DNA of 7,434 nucleotides from Alphaproteobacteria bacterium. Its GTDB lineage: Bacteria; Pseudomonadota; Alphaproteobacteria; Rhodobacterales; Rhodobacteraceae. The stretch's first letter is position 1; each line of letters begins with the position of its first letter. The translations under genes and the position numbers were made by a program. The DNA is taken from the NCBI GenBank assembly GCA_003695135.1, contig RFIR01000357.1:1-7434 (forward strand), given 5' to 3'. The notes under the pieces are model-generated. The model was not told the origin of the DNA, ran no database searches, and was given only the letters and a program-made list of their open reading frames with translations. Positions 7,064 to 7,434 of the stretch are shown here, in pieces.

Positions 7064-7209
7064 CGGCTTGCAGTGGCGGCATCGCTTCACGCCGAGCCGG
7101 ACCCCGGTCGGGACCGGAATGAATTCCGTCGGACCACCACCGGCAGACGCGCCGCGGATACCCGCTGCACAGCTTTCTCGCCCGGCCGGCGCCGGTCGCC
7201 ACGGCCGCG

Positions 7210-7434
7210 TCAGCCGCGCGCGAACAGCCGCTCGGCCATCACGCCCACGCGCGCCTCGATCGCCTCGCAGGCATCGAGGATCATGTCCTCGCGGAAGCGC
7301 CGGCCCACGATCTGCACGCCGATCGGCAGCCCGTCATTGTAGCTGGCCGGCACGTTGCCCGCCGGCAGGCCGAGATAGTTCATCGAGATCGAATAGATCC
7401 CCTTGCCCAGCACCGCTTCGGCCCCCGCCACGCC
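7210..7434 (-). CDS. Amidase-signature family enzyme (C-terminal end, 5' part outside window)
   Basis: The last 74 residues of a protein read leftwards; the frame is open to the right edge and stops with TGA (complement of 7210-7212). The stretch NYLGLPAGNVPASYNDGLPIGVQIVGRRFREDMILDACEAIEAR matches the conserved C-terminal end of amidase-signature hydrolases, where a small-molecule-binding loop (G-P-A-xx-VP) is followed by GLPIGVQIVG and a final helix. These enzymes cleave amide bonds with a Ser-Ser-Lys triad, which would lie upstream, outside the window. Substrate cannot be told from this end, so amidase, GatA-like and carbamate-hydrolase members remain open. It converges on phoB and has no evident link to phosphate uptake. 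Confidence 0.85.
   Translation of the reverse strand, partial: GVAGAEAVLGKGIYSISMNYLGLPAGNVPASYNDGLPIGVQIVGRRFREDMILDACEAIEARVGVMAERLFARG

Larger units (their letters stand above)
6775..7209. other. Intergenic region between convergent phoB and amidase genes
   Basis: No convincing gene is seen in these 435 bases. Open frames exist on both strands but lack ribosome binding sites, recognisable motifs and the strong third-position G/C bias of the neighbours. The region contains several inverted repeats: 6813-6841, 7020-7036, 7045-7063 and a short one, CGGAAT-GA-ATTCCG, at 7115-7128. There is no tRNA or rRNA that I can recognise, and no Pho box half-site pair. Confidence 0.6.

Noticed and set aside
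6799..7122. Plus-strand open frame of 107 codons after phoB
   Set aside because: GTG start without a Shine-Dalgarno sequence, weaker third-position G/C bias (including TTA, GGA and CAA codons), runs through two hairpins, and no recognisable motif.
6756..7202. Minus-strand open frame of 148 codons in the phoB-amidase gap
   Set aside because: Arg/Pro/Ser-rich composition typical of a non-coding frame in GC-rich DNA, and it overlaps the phoB end.

Overview
The window carries a compact, GC-rich phosphate-sensing and high-affinity phosphate-uptake locus (Pho regulon core). Codon third positions are almost all G or C. The gene order phoR-pstS-pstC-pstA-pstB-phoU-phoB and the PstS, PstC and PstA sequence types resemble Alphaproteobacteria (Rhodobacterales/Rhodospirillales-like). 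I cannot name a genus. The seven genes look intact where fully visible; phoR is cut by the left edge.

Layout: 1-594 is the 3' end of a PhoR-type sensor histidine kinase. A clear Pho box (PhoB-binding direct repeat) starts inside the last phoR codons, overlaps the stop codon and sits about 100 bases before pstS (701-1744). A strong GC-rich inverted repeat separates pstS from pstC (1812-3188). The pstC stop and pstA start share one base, and pstA runs to 4486. pstB (4499-5308), phoU (5353-6057) and phoB (GTG start, 6073-6774) follow with gaps of 12, 44 and 15 bases. About 435 bases without a convincing gene (6775-7209) hold several hairpins. The 3' end of an amidase-signature enzyme then enters convergently from the right edge (7210-7434, minus strand).

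How the genes work together: PstS captures periplasmic phosphate, PstC and PstA form the membrane channel, and PstB hydrolyses ATP to drive import. PhoU links transporter state to the kinase PhoR. PhoR phosphorylates PhoB when phosphate is low, and PhoB~P should bind the Pho box before pstS and raise expression of the whole run, including phoU and phoB. That is a positive loop checked by phosphate entry.

Nothing here looks like a new type of system. The points worth a second look are regulatory or architectural: the Pho box embedded in the phoR end with further half-sites in phase, the pstS/pstC hairpin, an 11-base GC motif recurring in intergenic regions, the large N-terminal extensions of both permeases, and a Pro-to-Leu change in the PstB D-loop.
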